64,000 nucleotides of DNA from positions 186,001 through 250,000 of the forward strand of contig JAJDCY010000024.1 in assembly GCA_029260595.1 (NCBI GenBank), given 5' to 3'. The translations under genes were made by a program, and so were the position numbers. Below are positions 10,959 to 20,018 of this stretch, in pieces (within the stretch, counting starts at the first letter, position 1; each line of letters starts with the position of its first letter). The notes below the pieces were generated by a model. That model did no database searches and was not told the DNA's origin. It saw only the letters and a program-made list of their open reading frames with translations. The stretch comes from Phycisphaeraceae bacterium. Its GTDB lineage: Bacteria; Planctomycetota; Phycisphaerae; Phycisphaerales; Phycisphaeraceae.

Positions 10959-10987
10959 TTGTTGCCGCGGAGGCGGGCCGCTATCCT
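10959..10987 (+). promoter_or_regulatory. Promoter placing the sucD start at the transcript 5' end
   Basis: TTGTTG at 10959-10964, a 17-base spacer, then TATCCT at 10982-10987. The sucD ATG begins only 9 bases after the hexamer, so the mRNA would have a leader of at most a few bases. There is no Shine-Dalgarno sequence. Confidence 0.55.
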
Positions 10988-10996
10988 ACCGCGACT

Positions 10997-11935
10997 ATGA
11001 GCATACTTATCGATAGCGACACGAAGGTGATTTGCCAGGGGATCACGGGGGCGGCCGGGGCATTTCATACGAAAGGCTGTCTGGAATACGGCACACAAAT
11101 GGTCGGGGGTGTGACGCCGAACAAGGGCGGGAGCAAGGACGCCAACGGGTTGCCTGTGTTCAATACGTGTGAAGAGGCCGTCCGCGAGACCGGTGCGAAT
11201 GCGACGATGATTTTTGTGCCGGCTGCGTTCGCCGCGGATGCGGTGCTCGAAGCGGCCGATGCGGGTATCGCGCTGATCGTGTGCATCACCGAGGGCGTGC
11301 CCGTTACTGACATGACCCGCGTTGGGCGTGAGCTTGAGCGGCGAAATGTGGTTGGTGAGTCGAGAATACGACTGATCGGGCCGAACTGTCCCGGTGTGAT
11401 CACACCGGGTGGTAGTTCGAACGGCGATGCGGCCGGGTGCAAGATCGGGATCATGCCGGGGTATATCCACCTGCCCGCGCCGCAGGCCAAGACGGGCAAG
11501 TCGGTTGGGATTATCAGCCGATCGGGGACGCTTACGTATGAGGCCGTGTGGCAGTGTTCGCAGCGCGACATCGGGCAGACGACGTGCGTCGGGATCGGCG
11601 GCGACCCGGTGCGTGGGATGGACTTTATTGATTGTCTCGAGTTGTTCAGCGATGACCCGCAGACCGATGGGATCGTGATGATCGGTGAGATCGGCGGGAC
11701 GGATGAGGAGGCGGCGGCTGCGTATATACGTAAGCAAGTTAAGAAGCCGGTGACCGCATTCATCGCGGGTCGCACGGCGCCGCCGGGGCGCCGGATGGGC
11801 CACGCGGGGGCGATTATCTCAGGCGGCGAGGGTGGTGCGGAGTCGAAGATCGCAGCGCTGCAGGAGGCCGGTTGTCACATCGCTCAGAGCCCGGCGGACC
11901 TGGGTTCGACCATGGCGCAAGCACTGGGCGTGTAG
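10997..11935 (+). CDS. sucD: Succinyl-CoA synthetase alpha subunit
   Basis: The alpha subunit of succinate-CoA ligase, which links succinyl-CoA cleavage to nucleotide triphosphate formation in the TCA cycle. The 312-residue product shows the N-terminal Rossmann start ([16 protein letters not shown]), the CoA-site region (GGVTPNKGG), the GPNCPGVI stretch and the phosphohistidine loop [17 protein letters not shown]. The ATG at 10997 is preferred because a -10 hexamer sits 9 bases before it and no ribosome-binding site precedes it. The partner sucC is not adjacent, unlike in most bacteria. The gene stands alone, convergent with nadK. Confidence 0.94.
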   Translation: MSILIDSDTKVICQGITGAAGAFHTKGCLEYGTQMVGGVTPNKGGSKDANGLPVFNTCEEAVRETGANATMIFVPAAFAADAVLEAADAGIALIVCITEGVPVTDMTRVGRELERRNVVGESRIRLIGPNCPGVITPGGSSNGDAAGCKIGIMPGYIHLPAPQAKTGKSVGIISRSGTLTYEAVWQCSQRDIGQTTCVGIGGDPVRGMDFIDCLELFSDDPQTDGIVMIGEIGGTDEEAAAAYIRKQVKKPVTAFIAGRTAPPGRRMGHAGAIISGGEGGAESKIAALQEAGCHIAQSPADLGSTMAQALGV

Positions 11936-11997
11936 CGGCAGCGCGAGCGGTATCTCGATCGATGAACGGATATTCAGGCGTGTCGCGAGGTGCGGCG

Positions 11998-12912
11998 TTA
12001 GCTGTGGTTGTTGCCCCCGGGGCTGGCGGCCCAGTGCATTTTCTGCGCGAGCATGTGCCAGTAATCGACTTCGGGGTGCTGAATCAAAATCAGCGGTTTG
12101 GCGTGGCGGCGGATGTAGACCTGTTCGCCGGACTTGAGTTTGCGTGAGACCTGCCCGTCGATGACCAGGTGTGTGCCGGGGTTGGCGCGGTTGACGCGCA
12201 GCCGCACGCCCTCGTCGGCGTGGACGATGATCGGGCGGAACGCCAGGCTGTGGGGGCAGATGGGTGTGAAGCACATGGCTTCGATCCCCGGGCTGATGAT
12301 TGGCCCGCCGGCGCTGACGTTGTGTGCGGTCGAGCCGCTCGGCGTGGCGATGATCACGCCGTCGCCGGAGAAGTGCGTTGTGCCCGCGTTTCGGTCTGTG
12401 GGTTGAACGGCGAACTCCAATTCGATCATGCGGAAGGGCTCGCCGGCGTTGATGACGGCGTCGTTGAGTCCGAGCGCGCGGAAGCGGCAGTTGTCCGCGT
12501 CGAGTTCGTCGACGCAGCAGTCGGCGGCCTGGGTGTTGAAGACCATGATCTCGAGCATCAGCCGACGGGTTGTTCGGCATCGGCCGGCGACGATGGTGTC
12601 CCAGTGTTGGTGTAGTGCATTGAGATCGAACTCTGCGAGGAATCCGATCTTGCCGAAGTTCACGCCGAGGATCGGGATGCCGTAGTCCACGATGTATCGC
12701 GCCTGGCTAAGCATCGTTCCGTCGCCACCTAGGACGAGGGCGAGATCGGCTTCGGGCAGCGCGGGTTTTTCGGTCGCGGACAGAGTGTCCAGGTCCGGCT
12801 CGGCGACGATCGTGCCGCGCTCGGCTAGCCATGGGCGCAGGTCGCGCAGGGCCGCGGTGACCTGTGGCTTGGAGGTGTTTGCGAGGATGATCAGGCGGGG
12901 CGCATCGTGCAT
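11998..12912 (-). CDS. nadK: NAD kinase
   Basis: Phosphorylates NAD to NADP in the cytoplasm; 304 residues. Diagnostic motifs are LGGDGTML (the GGDGT nucleotide motif), the NFGKIGFLAEF stretch, a Glu/Asn/Asp region before FSGDGVIIATPSGSTAH, and a C-terminal domain ending near WAASPGGNNHS. The ATG at 12912 is chosen over an upstream in-frame start because TAAACT lies exactly 7 bases before it and the extra N-terminus would be Pro-rich and unlike the family. It converges with sucD and is divergent from the dehydrogenase gene. Confidence 0.95.
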   Translation of the reverse strand: MHDAPRLIILANTSKPQVTAALRDLRPWLAERGTIVAEPDLDTLSATEKPALPEADLALVLGGDGTMLSQARYIVDYGIPILGVNFGKIGFLAEFDLNALHQHWDTIVAGRCRTTRRLMLEIMVFNTQAADCCVDELDADNCRFRALGLNDAVINAGEPFRMIELEFAVQPTDRNAGTTHFSGDGVIIATPSGSTAHNVSAGGPIISPGIEAMCFTPICPHSLAFRPIIVHADEGVRLRVNRANPGTHLVIDGQVSRKLKSGEQVYIRRHAKPLILIQHPEVDYWHMLAQKMHWAASPGGNNHS

Positions 12913-12919
12913 GGCGGAT

Positions 12920-12925
12920 AGTTTA
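12920..12925 (-). promoter_or_regulatory. -10 element directly before nadK (leaderless start)
   Basis: TAAACT on the minus strand, then 7 bases (ATCCGCC), then the nadK ATG. The spacing equals the normal -10 to transcription start distance, so transcript and coding sequence would begin together. No Shine-Dalgarno sequence is present. Confidence 0.5.
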
Positions 12926-13066
12926 GTCGTTGTGATCGCCGGTGGCAGGGGGGGCGGGCGAGTTGCGGGGTTGGCGGTGATGGCTTGGGGGTAAGGTGAC
13001 CGATACACTCACAGACCCCGCTTCCGGTGGGCGTTTCTATCCGGTTCATTAAAGGAAGGCTCCACA

Positions 13067-14041
13067 TTGCAGGCTCTGGTGTATGAGAATGGCGAGCTTG
13101 AGTACCGAAGCAATCACAATGCGCCTGCGTTGGGCTCCGACGAGGCGCTGATCCGGCCGACGCGGATGGGGATCTGTTCGACGGACCTTGAGATCTGCAA
13201 GGGGTACATGGGCTTTAGCGGCGTGATTGGGCACGAGTTTGTCGGGGTGGTCGAGCGTAGCGGGAAGAAGGTTAAGAATGACCTGACCGGCAAGCGCGTC
13301 GTTGGGAGCATTAACTGTGTTTGCGGCAAGTGCGATATGTGTCGCGGGGGGCTGGCTGAGCATTGTCGTGATCGGACTGTGCTGGGGATCTCGAAGCGAG
13401 ACGGGTGTTTTGCGGATTCGTTCACGCTGCCGTCGCGGAATCTGTTCGAGGTTCCGGATGGGGTGGATGACGACCATGCGGTTTTCACCGAACCGCTCGC
13501 GGCGGCGTGTCAGATTTTGCGGCAACTGACGATCGAGGGGCGGCCGTATATCACCGTGTTGGGCGATGGGCGACTCGGGTTGCTGTGTGCGCAGGTGATG
13601 AGTCAGCTAAACGCGACGGTGCGCTGTATTGGCAAGCATCCGGAGAAGCTGGCGCTGTGTGAGAAGTGGGGCGTCAAGCACCGGCCGTTGGCGGATGTCG
13701 GGTTACGCGGTGATCAGGATATTGTGGTTGACTGCACCGGTTCGGCGGACGGGTTGACGACGGCGATGGGGATGGTGCGGCCGCGCGGCAAGATCCTGAT
13801 GAAGACAACGGTCGCGGTTCATCAAGACAGTAAGCCGATCGATCTCTCGCCGCTGGTGATTAACGAGATCGAAGTGATCGGCAGTCGGTGTGGTCCGTTT
13901 GCCGAGGCGCTCGACCGGATGGCGACGGGTAAGGTGGATGTGGTGAGCCTGATCTCGCGGCGGATGAAGCTGGCCGACGGGGTCGAGGCGATGCGGCTGG
14001 CGGCTGGGCCGGATTCGGTGAAGGTGTTGCTCGAGCCTTAG
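13067..14041 (+). CDS. Zinc-dependent medium-chain alcohol/polyol dehydrogenase
   Basis: An MDR-family NAD(P)-dependent dehydrogenase of 324 residues. The catalytic zinc ligands are visible in GICSTDLE and GHEF, and the four-cysteine structural zinc loop in CVCGKCDMCRGGLAEHC. The Rossmann motif appears as LGDGRLGLL. The start is TTG at 13067, supported by AAAGGAAGG 8 bases upstream; the residues after it (QALVYENGELEYR) match the family N-terminus. Its stop codon forms part of the ribosome-binding site of the CDP-alcohol phosphatidyltransferase gene, so the two are one operon. Substrate unknown; a polyol or sugar alcohol tied to phospholipid head-group synthesis is possible from context only. 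Confidence 0.88.
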   Translation: MQALVYENGELEYRSNHNAPALGSDEALIRPTRMGICSTDLEICKGYMGFSGVIGHEFVGVVERSGKKVKNDLTGKRVVGSINCVCGKCDMCRGGLAEHCRDRTVLGISKRDGCFADSFTLPSRNLFEVPDGVDDDHAVFTEPLAAACQILRQLTIEGRPYITVLGDGRLGLLCAQVMSQLNATVRCIGKHPEKLALCEKWGVKHRPLADVGLRGDQDIVVDCTGSADGLTTAMGMVRPRGKILMKTTVAVHQDSKPIDLSPLVINEIEVIGSRCGPFAEALDRMATGKVDVVSLISRRMKLADGVEAMRLAAGPDSVKVLLEP

Positions 14042-14050
14042 GAGGCCGGC

Positions 14051-14764
14051 GTGTCGGGCAAACGGGTTTCACACAGCCTGCTCGATCCGTGGGTCATCCC
14101 GCTTGTGCCCAAGTTGTATCGGTTGTTGGCGATCCCCAAGCGGTTCCCGCCTGAGGGGATTGTCGCGGTCGGGCATCTCATTGCGATCGCGGGAGCGTTC
14201 GGGTTGGCGTGGTCGACGACGTACGCGTGGGCCGCGGTGGTCGGTGCAGCCGGTGTGGGCGGTAACCACCTTGCGGATATGGTCGACGGGACGCACGCGC
14301 GTTCGACCGGGCAGTGTCGCAACGGTGGCGAGCTGCTGGACCACTTCACCGACCCGCTTTCGTTTTGCTACTGGATGATCGGGATCGCGGTGTCGTGCGG
14401 GCGGCTGGACATGGGGATCGCGGCGGTCGTCATCATCTACGCGACGGCTTTACTGACGAGCATCAAAGCGAAGATGGTTGGGGAGTTCACGCTGGCGCGG
14501 TTCGGACCGACGGAGTTCAAGGCGCTGCTTTGCGTCTACGCGCTGGTGATGGCGGTATTTGTTGCGGTCGATCACAGCGCGCATAGTGTTCAGGTCGCGC
14601 GATGGTGGCTGGCAGTATTGATCGTGATCGGTGTGGTCCAACTCGTCGTCAATATTGTCGGTGCGGTGCGTGAGGTCAATGTTCACGGTTCGGCGCCGGA
14701 CACGACGGATTGGGAATTGGCTGGTGGCGACGGAAAGACGCAGCGGGGGTCGGAGTCGCCCTAG
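14051..14764 (+). CDS. CDP-alcohol phosphatidyltransferase family protein
   Basis: An inner-membrane enzyme joining a CDP-activated lipid (or CDP-alcohol) to an alcohol. The signature DGxxARx8GxxxDxxxD is complete in DGTHARSTGQCRNGGELLDHF plus TD, about residues 79-101, and several hydrophobic helices surround it. It starts with GTG at 14051, 5 bases after GGAGG that overlaps the end of the preceding dehydrogenase gene. The pairing suggests the two work in one head-group or solute pathway, but the alcohol acceptor cannot be read from the sequence. 237 residues, a normal length. Confidence 0.87.
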   Translation: MSGKRVSHSLLDPWVIPLVPKLYRLLAIPKRFPPEGIVAVGHLIAIAGAFGLAWSTTYAWAAVVGAAGVGGNHLADMVDGTHARSTGQCRNGGELLDHFTDPLSFCYWMIGIAVSCGRLDMGIAAVVIIYATALLTSIKAKMVGEFTLARFGPTEFKALLCVYALVMAVFVAVDHSAHSVQVARWWLAVLIVIGVVQLVVNIVGAVREVNVHGSAPDTTDWELAGGDGKTQRGSESP

Positions 14765-14784
14765 GCGATCGTCGTGTCAGGCGA

Positions 14785-15621
14785 TCATCCCATCACGTTG
14801 CCCAGCAACAATCCTGCGATTGCGGCCGCGAGCGCGAGGCGATACCAGCCGAATGGCGCCAGGCTGTGCTTGGTTAGGAACGCGACGAACCACTTGACAG
14901 CCAGTGCGGCCGAGACGGTCGCCGCGATGAACCCCACAACAATTGGTCCGACGCCGATGACGTCGAGCATTTCCTGACCACTGCCAAGCGCTTTGTATCC
15001 GGTTGCGGCTGATAGGGTGATCAGCCCGAGCAAGAAGCTGAACTCCGCGGCGGCTTTCGGGCGCAAGCCGAGCATCAGCGCGGCGACGATCGTCATCATC
15101 GATCGGCTGGTCCCGGGCCACATCGCGACGCACTGGCCGAAGCCGATCAGCAGGGCCATCTTCCAGTTGACCTGATCGATATCGCGTCCGGAATGCTGGT
15201 TGCGCTGTAGGCGTCGGCTGTAGGCGACTGCGATCATCAGCCAGGCACCGACGAATAGAGCTGCGACGACCGGCCAGGGGCCGTTCAGGTAGCCCTCGAT
15301 TCGATCATCGAGCAGTGGTCCGAGTGCGGCGGCCGGGAGGAATGCGATGACCAGGTTGATCGCCAGACGTCGGCCGGCGTCGTCGCGCCCCATGAGTCCG
15401 CGCGTCATCTGGCCAACGCGCGCGCGATAGAGCCCGAGTACGGCTGCGATCGCACCGGCCTGGATAGTGATGTTGAAGGTGTAGGTCGCGCTGGTTTGCT
15501 CTTCGGTGCCGTTGAGCCCGAGCAGCCATGTGGTCAAAATCAGGTGCCCGGTGGAGCTGACCGGGAGGTATTCGGTCAGGCCTTCGACTACTCCGAGAAT
15601 TAGCGCTTGCCACCAAGTCAT
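14785..15621 (-). CDS. uppP: Undecaprenyl-diphosphatase UppP/BacA
   Basis: An integral membrane enzyme that removes one phosphate from undecaprenyl diphosphate, recycling the lipid carrier for peptidoglycan and other wall polymers; it gives bacitracin tolerance. The 278-residue protein has many membrane helices and both hallmark motifs: EGLTEYLPVSSTGHLIL near the N-terminus and PGTSRSMMTI near residue 170. AGAGG lies 6 bases before the ATG. It converges with the CDP-alcohol phosphatidyltransferase gene with 20 bases between stops. Confidence 0.96.
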   Translation of the reverse strand: MTWWQALILGVVEGLTEYLPVSSTGHLILTTWLLGLNGTEEQTSATYTFNITIQAGAIAAVLGLYRARVGQMTRGLMGRDDAGRRLAINLVIAFLPAAALGPLLDDRIEGYLNGPWPVVAALFVGAWLMIAVAYSRRLQRNQHSGRDIDQVNWKMALLIGFGQCVAMWPGTSRSMMTIVAALMLGLRPKAAAEFSFLLGLITLSAATGYKALGSGQEMLDVIGVGPIVVGFIAATVSAALAVKWFVAFLTKHSLAPFGWYRLALAAAIAGLLLGNVMG

Positions 15622-15695
15622 GAGAACCTCTTTAATGATCGTGTCGAGCGTGGCATTCTATGGGATTTATCAGTCTCGATTAGATCGGTCAGGCA

Positions 15696-15945
15696 GTGGC
15701 GGCTAGAGCGGTGCTGCCAAGCCTCTGGGAGGGTTCGGCGTTGTTGGTTTATGAGGTTCTTGCCCTCGGTCTGCCCGCCGTCGTCACGCCGAATACGGGC
15801 GCAATCGTTGAAGACGGAATCGATGGGTTTGTCGTTCCGATCCGCGATAGTGATGCGTTTGCAGGTGCGACCGGTTCGTCGGTATCGCTGGGATCGATAC
15901 CGCGAAGCAGTCGTCCAGGGGCTTGGGATTTCCAGCGAATCGTAG
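15696..15945 (+). pseudogene. Remnant of a GT4-type glycosyltransferase (C-terminal end)
   Basis: The frame from 15696 encodes VLPSLWEGSALLVYEVLALGLP then VVTPNTGAIVEDGIDGFVVP, the donor-sugar binding end of a GT-B (family GT4) glycosyltransferase. After about base 15858 this frame becomes nonsense, while another frame gives YRWDRYREAVVQGL, the usual C-terminal helix of the same family, ending at a stop at 15945. About 25 residues are missing between the pieces, and the whole N-terminal part is absent; an in-frame stop lies just upstream. It is a small decayed leftover between uppP and metH with no promoter of its own. Confidence 0.75.
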
Positions 15946-16061
15946 TGCCGGCGGTTGCCGGTGGTAGTTGGCAGATCTATCATGCCACGCTGGGTGTTAG
16001 TGCGTTTTTTGCCGGGCCCCGGCAGCGTTCCCCCTAGATAATCATAGACTGACAGGCATTT

Positions 16062-19000
16062 ATGTCATTGTTTCTCGACCAACTCGATAAGCGTGTGCTG
16101 ATCTTTGACGGCGCGATGGGGACGTCGCTCTACGCGGCCGACCTGGACCTTGAGCGAGATTATTTGGGCAAGGAGAACTGCCCGGAGGTCCTGATCAAGA
16201 CCCGTCCGGAAGTGATTCAGTCGATTCATGAATCATTTCTTGAGGTTGGGGCTGACGCGGTAGAAACAGACACCTTTGGTGCGAATAAAATTGTGCTTGC
16301 CGAGTTCGAGATGGCCGACGAAGCCTTCGAGCTGAACAAGCGTGCTGCCGAAATTGCTCGAGCCGCATGCGATAGATTTTCATCCACCGATAAACCCCGA
16401 TTCGTCATCGGCTCCATTGGTCCGGGTACGAAGCTGGTCACGCTGGGCAATATCGACTGGGATTCGATGTTCGCCAGCTACCGCGAGCAGGCGCGTGGGC
16501 TGATCGCCGGCGGCGCGGACACCTTCTTGATCGAGACGGCTCAGGATCTTCTACAGGTCAAGTGTGCGATCAATGCCTGCGTCGCGGCACTCGGTGATGA
16601 GGGCCGAACGACCGCAGACCTGCCCATCATGGTGCAGGTCACCATTGAGAATTTTGGAACGATGCTGCTTGGGACCGACATCGCGGCGGCTGTCTGTGCG
16701 CTCAGCCCGTTCCCGATCGCGTCGCTCGGGTTGAATTGTGCGACCGGGCCCACCGAAATGTCTGAGCACGTCAAATACCTGGGCAAGTATTGGCCGCGTC
16801 GGATCAGTGTCCTGCCCAACGCCGGGTTGCCGTTGTTGGTCGAAGGCCGCACGGAATACCCGCTTAAACCTGAGCCTTTCGCCGACGCGGTTGCCCGGTT
16901 CGTTGAACAGGCCGGTGTCAACATCGTCGGCGGTTGCTGCGGGACAACCCCGGAGCACATCCGCGCCGTCGCAGAGCGCATCGGGGATCGGGCACCGGCG
17001 CGGATCGAAAAAGCGTCGCCGTCAGCCGCGTGCTCTTCGCTGCACAGCACCACCGAGTTGCGCCAGGACACGTCGATCCTGAACATCGGTGAGCGGACCA
17101 ATGCGTCCGGGTCACGGATGTTCAAGCGGTTATTGGAAGAGGAAAACTGGGATGAGATCATGAGCCTCGCTCGCGGGATGGCACGCGAGGGGTCGCATGT
17201 GATCGATATCAATGTGGACTACGCCGGTCGTGACAACGCGAGCGACATGGCTGAGATCGTCAGCCGTGTGGTGCAGCAGGTCAACGTCCCACTGATGCTC
17301 GACTCGACCCAGCCGGCGACGATCGAGGCTGGTCTTAAGCGCGCCCCCGGCAAGTGTCTGATCAATTCAGGGAACCTGGAGGACGGCGAAGAAAAATTTG
17401 CGTTGATGTGCGGGTTGGCCAAGCGGTATGGGGCTTGTCTTGTGCTCGGGTGTATCGATGAGGATGAAGAAGAAGCGATGGCCCGGACGGCCGATCGGAA
17501 AGAGTCGATCGCGCTGCGGATGCACGACCTGGCGGTGAATCGGCACGGGCTGGCGTCGGCTGATCTGGTGTTCGACCCGTTGGTGCTGCCGATCTCGACG
17601 GGGATGGACAAGGACCGCCGCAGTGCACTCGAGACGATCGAAGGGACTCGGCGGATCGCGGCCAAGCTGCCGGAGTGCCAGATCACCTGCGGGCTGTCGA
17701 ATGTGAGCTTTGGGCTTAAGCCGGTGGCGCGGCAGGTGCTCAACAGTGTGTTCTTGCATGAACTGGTCGAAGCGGGGATGACCAGCGCGATCCTGCATGT
17801 GTCCAAAATCCTGCCGCGTAACAAAGTGCCCGATGAGCAGTGGCAGGCCGCGCTTGAGCTGATTTACGACCGGCGTGCGGCTGAGCCGGTCACGCTGCGC
17901 GATCAGAGTCAGACCACCGACCCGCTACAGATTTTTATTGATCTGTTCCCCGACGACGCGGTTGCTCAATCAGTCCGCGAGGACATCACCACGCTGCCGC
18001 TTGAGGAGCGCTTGCAGAAGCACATCATCGACGGCGAGAAGCAGAGCCTGATCGAGACGCTCGACGAGGCGCGCGAGAAGTACACGCCGCTGGAGATCGT
18101 CAACGATCACCTGCTCGAAGGGATGAAAGTCGTCGGCGAGCTGTTCGGGTCCGGGCAGATGCAATTGCCGTTCGTGCTCCAGTCGGCGGAAGTCATGAAG
18201 ATGGCGGTTGCGCACCTGGAACAATTCATGGAGAAAGTCGACAGCCAGAGCAAGGGCTCGATCGTGCTGGCGACGGTCAAGGGTGACGTGCACGACATCG
18301 GCAAGAACTTGGTCGACATCATCCTGTCGAACAACGGGTACACGGTGCACAACATCGGGATCAAGCAGCCGGTGTCGAACATTATCGCCGCATGGCGCGA
18401 GCACGGGACACAGGCGATTGGATTATCGGGGCTGCTGGTGAAGTCGGTCACGGTAATGGAGGAGAACCTCAAGGAGTTCAACGATCAGAAGATCGACGTG
18501 CCGATTCTGCTCGGCGGCGCGGCGCTGGCGCGCCATTACTGCGAGGGGCACCTGCGGCCGATCTATCAGGGGCATTTGTACTACGGCAAGGATGCATTCG
18601 ACGGGCTACGGATCATGGATCGCCTCGCGGGCAATCGCACGGATGAGTTGGAGCAGGAAATCGATACCCGATTGACGAAGCGTGCGAGCGCCGAAGAGAA
18701 GATCGCGGCGGCGAAGGCCGCAGACAGCAGCGAGGACGCGGGCGGTGTCGCCGTCGCGGTAAGCCCGCCCAGCCTGCCTGATGCCGATGTGCCCGAGGCG
18801 CCGTTCTGGGGTAACCGCGTCGTCGATCAGCTCGATCTCGATCAGATCTACCCGTTCATCAACAAGAAGGCGCTGTACCGCGGGCAATGGCAGTTTAAGC
18901 GCGGTCCCAAGAGTGACGCCGAGTTCCAAGCCCAGATTGACGACGAGGTCGAGCCGATCTTCAAGCGTCTGGCCGCACAGTGTCGGGAGGAAAAGCTGCT

Positions 19001-19589
19001 TCGGCCACAGGTCGTGTACGGTTACTACCCGTGCGCGAGTCAGGGTGATGACCTGATTGTGTTCGATGCGGAGGATCACCAGAAAGAGATTGAGCGGTTC
19101 ACGTTCCCGCGCCAACCAACCCGCAAACGCCTGTGCATCAGCGACTTCTTTAGGCCGGTGTCGGCGGACGGCGATGAGCGCGACGTGCTTGGGCTGGTCT
19201 GTGTCACGATGGGCAGTGAGGTCAGTGTGCGGGCAAAAAAGTTGTTCGAGTCGAACGAGTACACCGAGTACCTGTACCTGCACGGGTTCGGCGTCGAGTG
19301 CGCCGAGGCCCTGGCCGAGTTGTGGCACAAGCGCGTGCGGCAGGAGCTCGGGATCGCCGGCGATGACAGCCCGAAGATCACCGAATTGTTCACGCAGAAG
19401 TACCGCGGCAGCCGGTATAGCTTCGGCTACCCCGCGTGTCCTGAGATGAGCGATCAGGAGAAGCTCTTCCGATTGCTCGACCCCGGGCGGATCGGGTGCG
19501 TCCTTACCGAGAACTGGCAGATCGACCCTGAGCAGTCGACGAGCGCGATCGTGGTGCACCACCCGCAGGCAAAGTACTTCAACGTGTAG
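16062..19589 (+). CDS. metH: Cobalamin-dependent methionine synthase MetH
   Basis: Moves a methyl group from methyltetrahydrofolate to homocysteine through cobalamin. All modules are present in 1175 residues. The homocysteine domain (about 1-320) has zinc cysteines in GLNC (near 224) and GGCCGTT (near 290). The pterin domain (about 345-610) contains NIGERTNASGSRMF. The B12 cap and B12 domain (about 640-890) have GDVHDIGKN near 743, with the cobalt-ligand His. The S-adenosylmethionine activation domain reaches the C-terminus with GSRYSFGYPACPE. A Lys/Ala/Glu-rich linker near residues 865-900 is unremarkable. The ATG at 16062 has ACAGG upstream and TAGACT 11 bases before it. No cobalamin or SAM riboswitch is recognisable in the short leader. 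Single gene. Confidence 0.97.
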   Translation: MSLFLDQLDKRVLIFDGAMGTSLYAADLDLERDYLGKENCPEVLIKTRPEVIQSIHESFLEVGADAVETDTFGANKIVLAEFEMADEAFELNKRAAEIARAACDRFSSTDKPRFVIGSIGPGTKLVTLGNIDWDSMFASYREQARGLIAGGADTFLIETAQDLLQVKCAINACVAALGDEGRTTADLPIMVQVTIENFGTMLLGTDIAAAVCALSPFPIASLGLNCATGPTEMSEHVKYLGKYWPRRISVLPNAGLPLLVEGRTEYPLKPEPFADAVARFVEQAGVNIVGGCCGTTPEHIRAVAERIGDRAPARIEKASPSAACSSLHSTTELRQDTSILNIGERTNASGSRMFKRLLEEENWDEIMSLARGMAREGSHVIDINVDYAGRDNASDMAEIVSRVVQQVNVPLMLDSTQPATIEAGLKRAPGKCLINSGNLEDGEEKFALMCGLAKRYGACLVLGCIDEDEEEAMARTADRKESIALRMHDLAVNRHGLASADLVFDPLVLPISTGMDKDRRSALETIEGTRRIAAKLPECQITCGLSNVSFGLKPVARQVLNSVFLHELVEAGMTSAILHVSKILPRNKVPDEQWQAALELIYDRRAAEPVTLRDQSQTTDPLQIFIDLFPDDAVAQSVREDITTLPLEERLQKHIIDGEKQSLIETLDEAREKYTPLEIVNDHLLEGMKVVGELFGSGQMQLPFVLQSAEVMKMAVAHLEQFMEKVDSQSKGSIVLATVKGDVHDIGKNLVDIILSNNGYTVHNIGIKQPVSNIIAAWREHGTQAIGLSGLLVKSVTVMEENLKEFNDQKIDVPILLGGAALARHYCEGHLRPIYQGHLYYGKDAFDGLRIMDRLAGNRTDELEQEIDTRLTKRASAEEKIAAAKAADSSEDAGGVAVAVSPPSLPDADVPEAPFWGNRVVDQLDLDQIYPFINKKALYRGQWQFKRGPKSDAEFQAQIDDEVEPIFKRLAAQCREEKLLRPQVVYGYYPCASQGDDLIVFDAEDHQKEIERFTFPRQPTRKRLCISDFFRPVSADGDERDVLGLVCVTMGSEVSVRAKKLFESNEYTEYLYLHGFGVECAEALAELWHKRVRQELGIAGDDSPKITELFTQKYRGSRYSFGYPACPEMSDQEKLFRLLDPGRIGCVLTENWQIDPEQSTSAIVVHHPQAKYFNV

Positions 19590-19611
19590 GTGGTGCCGTG
19601 CCCGCGTGGTG

Positions 19612-20018
19612 TTATCGCACCGCCACCCATCCGTAGATGGCGGTGAACGACAAGAACAACACGGTTAGCAGGGAATAGCCCGCTCTGAGCCACCACTTGG
19701 TGAGGTGCTACTTGACGTCGAACACGCCTTGGAGCATCAGCCTTATCCCCCAGAACACCGCGACGTAGGCGCAGAACGCGCGTGCGAGCCCGCTGCCGCG
19801 GCGATCTCTTCGTGGTGCAGGAGGCTGATCAACCCGAACGCGACGATCGAGAGTACGACGTAGCCGCCGTAGACCCAGTACATCTGGCGGTGCAGCGGGG
19901 AGAGCGACGCGAACTCGTGACGCCAGTTGAGCCTGATCGGAACCAAGGCCGACGCGACGAGGACGGATAGTTGCCCGATCCCCGCGGCGAAGATCAACTG
20001 GTCAGCGGTGATGTTCAT
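19612..20018 (-). pseudogene. Broken small membrane protein downstream of MBOAT gene
   Basis: Reading from the ATG at 20018, the first 70 residues give two or three membrane helices (DQLIFAAGIGQLSVLVASAL; MYWVYGGYVVLSIVAFGLIS). Near 19797-19806 the frame is lost; in the next frame sensible protein continues (GLARAFCAYVAVFWGIRLML, then WWLRAGYSLLTVLFLSFTAI) up to a stop at 19612. Within that part a TAG at 19708-19710 interrupts the frame; a single C to T change from CAG would explain it. The intact protein would be about 135 residues with four helices. Its start overlaps the stop of the acyltransferase gene by four bases, so it was its operon partner. Family unknown. Confidence 0.75.

Noticed and set aside
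15946-16061. Cobalamin or SAM riboswitch upstream of metH
   Set aside because: Only about 110 nt are available and no conserved box or multi-stem structure could be recognised; GCCGGGCCCCGGC is just a short palindrome.
19454-19696. 80-codon minus-strand frame over the metH end
   Set aside because: It mixes antisense metH with another frame of the broken membrane protein; the explained frame with helices is more convincing.
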